The translations under genes were made by a program, and so were the position numbers. Below, piece after piece: positions 52,420-54,040 of a DNA stretch of 54,040 nucleotides. Each line of letters starts with the position of its first letter. Positions within the stretch are counted from its first letter, which is position 1. The notes below the pieces were generated by a model. That model was not told the origin of the DNA and did no database searches. It saw only the letters and a program-made list of their open reading frames with translations. The stretch is from Maribacter sp. 4G9. Lineage in GTDB: Bacteria; Bacteroidota; Bacteroidia; Flavobacteriales; Flavobacteriaceae. The stretch lies in NCBI RefSeq assembly GCF_002742265.1, contig NZ_MDGL01000042.1, forward strand, positions 1 through 54,040, in the 5' to 3' direction.

Positions 52420-52610
52420 GAAAGGAATTATTTACCCAAATGGTTTTCTTGAAATTGATATCTAAGTAAAAATTATTGGTCAATTATAATAGCTACTATT
52501 TAAGGTTAAACAGTATGTTTTGGACCCCATTAATATGTAGTTACTATAATCAACCATCTAAAATTTTGGGTAAAGCTATAAAATAATGGGTTGATCTTGA
52601 CTGATAATAG

Positions 52611-53021
52611 TCATCTTTTAGTTTTTAAGGTTTGTAAAACATTTTCCAGGTCATTGGGGGTAATGGGTTTTAGGATATACTTATTGACAACTTTGTAGTT
52701 TTTTACTTTTTCCAAATCCCTAGGGTTTACGGAGGAGCTTAAAATATAAATGAGGGTCCCATAAAATTTATCACCGTGCAACTTAATAAATTGGTCTAAA
52801 AACTCCCATCCGTCCATGATCGGCATATTTAGGTCCAAAAAAATGACGTCTGGGATTTTTTTCCCTATTGTGCAAATTTGATCTAACCCCTCCAGTGCTT
52901 CTTGCCCATTGCTATATACGATAAGGTCTTCATAGAAATCGGTTTCTTTCATAATTCGCTTGGTTCCATATATAAATATGGGATCATCATCTATAATACA
53001 ACACCTTCCAACTTTATTCAT
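52611..53021 (-). CDS. second stand-alone response regulator, paralogue
   Basis: This 136-aa receiver has D11-D13, phospho-acceptor D63 in VIFLDLNMP, the SSS switch in YILSSSV, and the lysine in YILKPI. It is about as long as its neighbour at 52030-52419 and shares its ends, which implies a local duplication. About 190 AT-rich bases separate the two, so each may have its own promoter. Single-domain receivers of this shape are common in flavobacteria near hybrid kinases, but none is seen here. Confidence 0.92.
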   Translation of the reverse strand: MNKVGRCCIIDDDPIFIYGTKRIMKETDFYEDLIVYSNGQEALEGLDQICTIGKKIPDVIFLDLNMPIMDGWEFLDQFIKLHGDKFYGTLIYILSSSVNPRDLEKVKNYKVVNKYILKPITPNDLENVLQTLKTKR

Positions 53022-53862
53022 AACTAAGATTTCACTTTTTATTCGCTTGTAAACGTTTTGTTTTTGTCTGGTCTACTTTTTTTGCAAAATGGGAACTTCC
53101 ATTTTCCTTTTTTATCTCGGAAAAAGGTTTATTAGTGTTGCCTATTGAATTTACATTGCTATTTCTTGAAAAATGACAACAGAATACACTTTTGCCGAAA
53201 TATAGGTCGCTTCTGATTCAAATTTAAATTCAAGTGCTTGGTCAGGTTATAGCCCATGCTAAAGGATGGGGCACAAAGTAAAAAAAAAGCAATCAAAACA
53301 CACAGTGATATACGCAAATATATATGCTAACTTATCGGAGCCCACCTTTGTGTAAAGCAAATTTTAATTTTCCATGGATGTATATTGTAGATCCGGTAGG
53401 ATTTATTTTTAAATATTATTTGGCCTTTAGAGCGTTTTTACCAAATAACTTCTGGCATTTTACTGTTTTTGTAGTTTCTATATTGGCAATTACTCCGTAA
53501 TCTCTTTTCTTTAGTTTTAGTTCCGATTATCTTTGTCAAAAAGCTTTTTTGCAATCAATATGGTTGCAGGTGTTATTTGTTATAATGGTTATGTTATTTA
53601 ATTGGAAGCGCCTATTTTTTGAACCTGAACCTACATTACATTCAATCCGGTATTCCAAAAAGATACTTTTAAAAAGGTTTAATATAAAATAGGAGTTTTC
53701 ACCGAGTATTTAGCGTTTATTAAGTAGAAAATGTTCCCTTTAGTAAAAAAGGATGATTAAATGTGCTACAAATTAGGACTGATTATAGAACGTTTACCTC
53801 ATAGGTATTGCCAGTAATATAGGTTGTGAATTTAAAATAGTCCAGCGTTGATTATATTGTAA
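53022..53862. other. about 840 bases without a clear gene
   Basis: AT-rich DNA with many stops in all frames. The best open stretch is ATG 53378 to TAA 53500 on the plus strand, 40 hydrophobic residues starting MYIVDPVGFIFKYYLAFRAF, which could be a decayed gene end or chance. Nothing else supports a gene. Decay next to a possible insertion sequence at the right edge is plausible. Confidence 0.45.
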
Positions 53863-54040
53863 CTAATCAGTGCTGATAAAGTTGTCAATTCATTTGGATC
53901 CTACGAAAGATTATCGGATCTTTCGGTTATCGAAAAGGATAAGTTCATATCGGAGTTATTGGTTCGTTTGGAGAATCTTGAGCGTGCGAACCGTCGTTTG
54001 GCCGACCGTGTTGTTGAACTTGAGGGACTTTTGGTCAAGT
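53863..54040 (+). CDS. N-terminal part of an IS66-like transposase or other coiled-coil protein (runs off the window)
   Basis: The frame is open from the stop at 53860-53862 to the window end and encodes about 59 residues ending ERANRRLADRVVELEGLLVK, a heptad-like coiled coil. IS66-type transposases start with such a leucine-rich coiled coil before their catalytic domain, so this is a candidate. No ATG, GTG or TTG precedes the conserved part; the first in-frame TTG is near 53959. The start is therefore unusual, lost or truncated. Confidence 0.4.

Overview
The window looks like a chromosomal segment of a marine member of the Flavobacteriaceae (Bacteroidota). The evidence is the gene content: TonB-dependent receptors with carboxypeptidase-like N-terminal domains, DUF5689, DUF3108 and lamin-tail proteins, a long IleRS, and a cysteine-poor DksA-like protein. 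Several start sites also follow the Bacteroidota promoter signature TAnnTTTG, and Shine-Dalgarno sites are mostly absent. No tRNA, rRNA or CRISPR array was seen.

Region 1 (1-6466) is accessory DNA and the most interesting part. It is laid out like an integron. A tyrosine recombinase (5399-6466, + strand) is divergent from a series of minus-strand, promoter-poor gene units. Each unit starts with GTTGTA and ends with a long imperfect palindrome built like an attC site: R'' and L'' arms, a long stem, then L' and R' arms. The terminal arms vary between units but match within each unit, as expected for integron cassettes. Reading away from the recombinase, the cassettes carry: (A) a membrane protein related to the C-terminal part of NrfD/ActC; (B) a 1017-aa type IIG restriction-modification enzyme; (C) a 280-bp unit with no convincing gene; (D) a 212-aa unknown protein. 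The terminal recombination site of cassette D is interrupted by the 3' end of a group II intron, at the TTGT/T position and in the orientation used by attC-targeting group IIC introns. The recombinase lacks the insertion typical of IntI and has an extra N-terminal domain. Its promoter sits between the arms of a 16-bp perfect inverted repeat.

Region 2 (6495-20300) is ordinary chromosome: an AraC regulator divergent from a PhyH-type dioxygenase, a SulP transporter, a thioredoxin-like protein and a lipoprotein cytochrome c sharing one terminator, a YheT-type hydrolase with a nitronate monooxygenase-like enzyme, a thioesterase, an FCD regulator, a DMT exporter, an ArsC-like protein, a DinB protein, a cystathionine synthase/lyase and NADP-glutamate dehydrogenase.

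Region 3 (20417-41863) holds an MBOAT O-acyltransferase with its partner, recO followed directly by a haem-type TonB receptor, a LEA-like lipoprotein, ileS, a dksA-like gene, lspA, a formyltetrahydrofolate cyclo-ligase, uvrC, a patatin with an outer-membrane barrel, and a tight run of DUF3108 protein, tryptophan dioxygenase-like protein, M23 peptidase and pgi.

Region 4 (42034-54040) has a large OmpA-like TonB receptor, a small membrane protein with a DUF1080 protein, a likely nucleic-acid or phosphate scavenging set (secreted EEP phosphoesterase, TonB receptor, DUF5689/lamin-tail lipoprotein), two stand-alone response regulators, about 840 bp without a clear gene, and a coiled-coil ORF resembling an IS66 transposase N-terminus that runs off the end.
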